A stretch of 7,721 nt of DNA from assembly GCA_003565195.1 (NCBI GenBank), contig PXCX01000239.1:1-7721 (forward strand). The letters run 5' to 3'. Below are positions 6,117 through 7,721 of the stretch, one piece after another; the stretch's first letter is position 1; every line of letters begins with the position of its first letter. Origin of the DNA: PVC group bacterium. Its GTDB lineage: Bacteria > Verrucomicrobiota > Kiritimatiellia > CAIKKV01 > PXCX01. The translations under genes were made by a program, and so were the position numbers. The notes under the pieces were generated by a model. It made no database searches and was not told the DNA's origin. It saw only the letters and a program-made list of their open reading frames with translations.

Positions 6117-6965
6117 TTATATCCGGCGATGATCGAGCGCCGGAATCCGTTGACGGACGTCCAACAAGTGTTGGTAGCTGAGCGAGGCAGTCAACCATTG
6201 TTCCTGATCATCGGCACACGCCATCACATCGCCCCACGGTCCTACCACCATGCTGTGGCCATAGCTGGCGACACCGGTCGCCGGATTAATCCCGCATTGA
6301 TTGGGCGCCACCACGAAACATTGATCCTCGATTGCACGGGCACGCACCAGGATTTCCCAATGATCGCGCCCGGTGTGTTGGGTGAAATTGGCCGGAATCA
6401 TAAGACAACATGCGCCTTGCGCAACATAATCTCGATAAAGTTCGGGGAACCGGACATCGTAGCAAATCGATAAGCCCGTCGGCCAACCCTCGATATCGGC
6501 CATGACCGGCTTGCTTCCAGCCCGGTAAACGTCGCTTTCCCGGATAAAACGCTGATCGGGAAGCCGGGCCTCGAACAGATGAATTTTCCGGTATGTTGCC
6601 GCAATTTGGCCACAGCGATCGAGCAACACGGAAGTATTGTAAACATCCGCGCCGGCCCGCTCCAGGATACTGCCCACCAGAATCCATACCGCGCGCCGGC
6701 GCGCCCAGGCGGAAAAAAAACGCACGACCGATCCGGTCAACGGTTCGGCGGCTATCCGCAGATCGTCATCAGAGCCGCGCACCGTAACCACCTCCGGCAA
6801 CGCCAGCAAATCGGCCGCCGGCGCTCGCATCAACCAATCCTCCAGACGCGCAAGGTTATTTCGCGGTCGGGGACCGGCGCAAAACTGCAACACAGCCACG
6901 TTCAATCCGGGTCGGGACGCACGGGTTCCTTGAATTGGGGAAACTCCAGCGCTATCGTCCGGCAT
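6117..6965 (-). CDS. Nitrilase-superfamily amidase, Nit1-like (probable deaminated glutathione amidase)
   Basis: This 282-residue carbon-nitrogen hydrolase has all three catalytic residues: E58 in ALPEVV, K127 in YRKIHLFEA, and the nucleophile C168 in SICYDVRFPELYR. HWEILVRARAIEDQCFVVAPNQCG (from about residue 202) and ASYGHSMVVGPWG (233-245) resemble Nit1 proteins more than Nit2 omega-amidase, as does the final IPALDHRR. Nit1 enzymes hydrolyse deaminated glutathione, a side product of transaminases, so the likely role is metabolite repair in the cytoplasm. The exact substrate is inferred from resemblance. The frame is open to 7118, but that extension runs antiparallel through the citrate synthase gene in another frame. 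ATG 6965 lies 13 bases after the citrate synthase stop and just before the first beta strand (LNVAVLQF), though its Shine-Dalgarno is weak. The tsaB start is 2 bases after its stop. An 8-base A tract (6713-6720) is in the coding region. Confidence 0.92.
   Translation of the reverse strand: MPDDSAGVSPIQGTRASRPGLNVAVLQFCAGPRPRNNLARLEDWLMRAPAADLLALPEVVTVRGSDDDLRIAAEPLTGSVVRFFSAWARRRAVWILVGSILERAGADVYNTSVLLDRCGQIAATYRKIHLFEARLPDQRFIRESDVYRAGSKPVMADIEGWPTGLSICYDVRFPELYRDYVAQGACCLMIPANFTQHTGRDHWEILVRARAIEDQCFVVAPNQCGINPATGVASYGHSMVVGPWGDVMACADDQEQWLTASLSYQHLLDVRQRIPALDHRRI
6691..6704. repeat. 14-base perfect GC palindrome inside the amidase gene
   Basis: GCGCGCCGGCGCGC is its own reverse complement and encodes the ARRRA stretch at residues 88-92 (coding strand). 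It stands only 8 bases from an 8-base A tract. It is most simply explained by consecutive Arg and Ala codons in a GC-rich genome. Confidence 0.5.
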
Positions 6966-6978
6966 GCTCACGGCAGCA

Positions 6979-7721
6979 TTACTTGCGCTCGTCGATCGGT
7001 AAATAGGAACGAGTGTCGGCACCACAATAAATCTGGCGGGGACGCGCAATCTTGAAGTTGTCACCATGCACCATTTCCCGCCATTGCGCCAGCCAACCGG
7101 GTACCCGGCCGATGGCAAACAAGACGGTGAACATGTTGTAGGGTATCCCGATCGCTTTGAGAATCAAGCCGGAATAGAAGTCCAGATTGGGGTAAAGATT
7201 GCGTTCCAGGAAATAGTCGTCATGCATGGCAATATCTTCCAGGCGTATGGCAATATCAAGTAGCGGATCGGAAACACCGGGCTTTTTCAACAGTTTATGG
7301 CACGCATCTTTCAAGATTTTGGCGCGCGGATCATAACTCTTGTAAACGCGGTGTCCAAATCCCATCAGGCGCTCATTGGATCCCTTTTGCTTGGCGCGCT
7401 CGACAAAATCGCGTCCATCGCCCCCGCTCGCGCGTATGTGTTCAAGCATTGTAATCACTTCCATGTTGGCGCCGCCATGACGCGCCCCCCATAACGCCGA
7501 GATCCCGGCCGATATCACCGAGTAAATGTTCGAAAGACTGGAACCGGCCATTCGTACCGTGGCCGCACTGCAATTTTGTTCATGATCCGCGTGAAGAATC
7601 AGAATCAATTCCACGGCGCGTACGATATCGGCATCGAGCTGGTAGTTTTTTACCGGCGAAGAAAACATCATATTCAGAAAATTCTCGATATACCGAAGTT
7701 TACATGACGGATACACAACCG
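6979..7721 (-). CDS. gltA: Citrate synthase, C-terminal part (5' end beyond window)
   Basis: About 247 codons of the C-terminal half are present, and the frame runs open through the right edge. The first residues VVYPSCKLRYIENFLNMMF align to the middle of the 427-residue E. coli enzyme; the GTG codon at 7716 is an internal Val, not the start. The catalytic residues are all present: His in ARHGGAN, His in MGFGHRVYK, and Asp in NLDFYSG. They correspond to H264, H305 and D362 of E. coli GltA. LHADHEQNCS, VRMAGSS and KIARPRQIY are also conserved. It condenses oxaloacetate and acetyl-CoA to citrate, the entry step of the TCA cycle. The resemblance is to the long bacterial type (GltA), whose members are often hexameric and NADH-sensitive. 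The nitrilase gene follows 13 bases after its stop, so readthrough transcription is likely. Confidence 0.97.
   Translation of the reverse strand, partial: VVYPSCKLRYIENFLNMMFSSPVKNYQLDADIVRAVELILILHADHEQNCSAATVRMAGSSLSNIYSVISAGISALWGARHGGANMEVITMLEHIRASGGDGRDFVERAKQKGSNERLMGFGHRVYKSYDPRAKILKDACHKLLKKPGVSDPLLDIAIRLEDIAMHDDYFLERNLYPNLDFYSGLILKAIGIPYNMFTVLFAIGRVPGWLAQWREMVHGDNFKIARPRQIYCGADTRSYLPIDERK

Noticed and set aside
6115..6198. N-terminal extension of tsaB to 6198
   Set aside because: It overlaps the conserved C-terminus of the amidase, while ATG 6114 gives the normal TsaB length and start.
6966..7118. N-terminal extension of the amidase to 7118
   Set aside because: It runs through the end of the citrate synthase gene in another frame, and the nitrilase fold begins after Met at 6965.
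1..7721. Defence system, mobile element or CRISPR array
   Set aside because: All long frames on the coding strand are recognisable housekeeping-type families; no transposase, integrase, spaced direct repeats or toxin-antitoxin pair was seen.

Overview
The window is a compact bacterial chromosomal segment in which every recognisable gene lies on the minus strand. In transcription order (right to left) they are: citrate synthase (gltA, 5' part outside the window), a Nit1-type nitrilase-family amidase, tsaB, a DUF6941-like small protein, a PAP2 phosphatase, a membrane glycosyltransferase of the GT39/ArnT type, folC, a NUDIX hydrolase, and an anaerobic sulfatase-maturase-type radical SAM enzyme whose 3' end lies outside the window. 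I see no RNA genes, insertion sequences, phage genes or CRISPR arrays. Base composition (moderately GC-rich by eye) and codon style look uniform, so nothing suggests recent transfer.

The organism is a bacterium with a citrate synthase of the ordinary bacterial type and bacterial t6A machinery. A PVC-group bacterium (Verrucomicrobiota or Kiritimatiellota) would fit the DUF6941-like protein and the sulfatase-maturase-type enzyme. That placement is a low-confidence guess, because no marker gene here fixes the phylum.

Layout: positions 7721-5425 hold gltA-nit-tsaB, joined by gaps of 13 and 2 bases, presumably one transcript. Positions 5424-5268 are the only real intergenic gap (157 bases). It contains a 12-base perfect palindrome and a plausible sigma70-type promoter reading into the second block. 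Positions 5267-1 hold the DUF6941-like gene, PAP2, glycosyltransferase, folC, nudix and maturase genes. These are tightly packed, with two substantial coding overlaps (79 and 50 bases), each with a strong Shine-Dalgarno sequence inside the upstream gene.

Functionally the window mixes central carbon metabolism (citrate synthase), metabolite or nucleotide clean-up (Nit1-like amidase, NUDIX), tRNA modification (TsaB), folate polyglutamylation (FolC), an envelope pair handling polyprenyl-phosphate carriers (PAP2 and glycosyltransferase), and radical-SAM protein maturation. It reads as a housekeeping region. I did not find a convincing new multi-gene system; the items worth a second look are the gene overlaps, a strong hairpin inside the maturase gene, the small conserved unknown protein, the orphan maturase, and an apparent excess of GATC sites.
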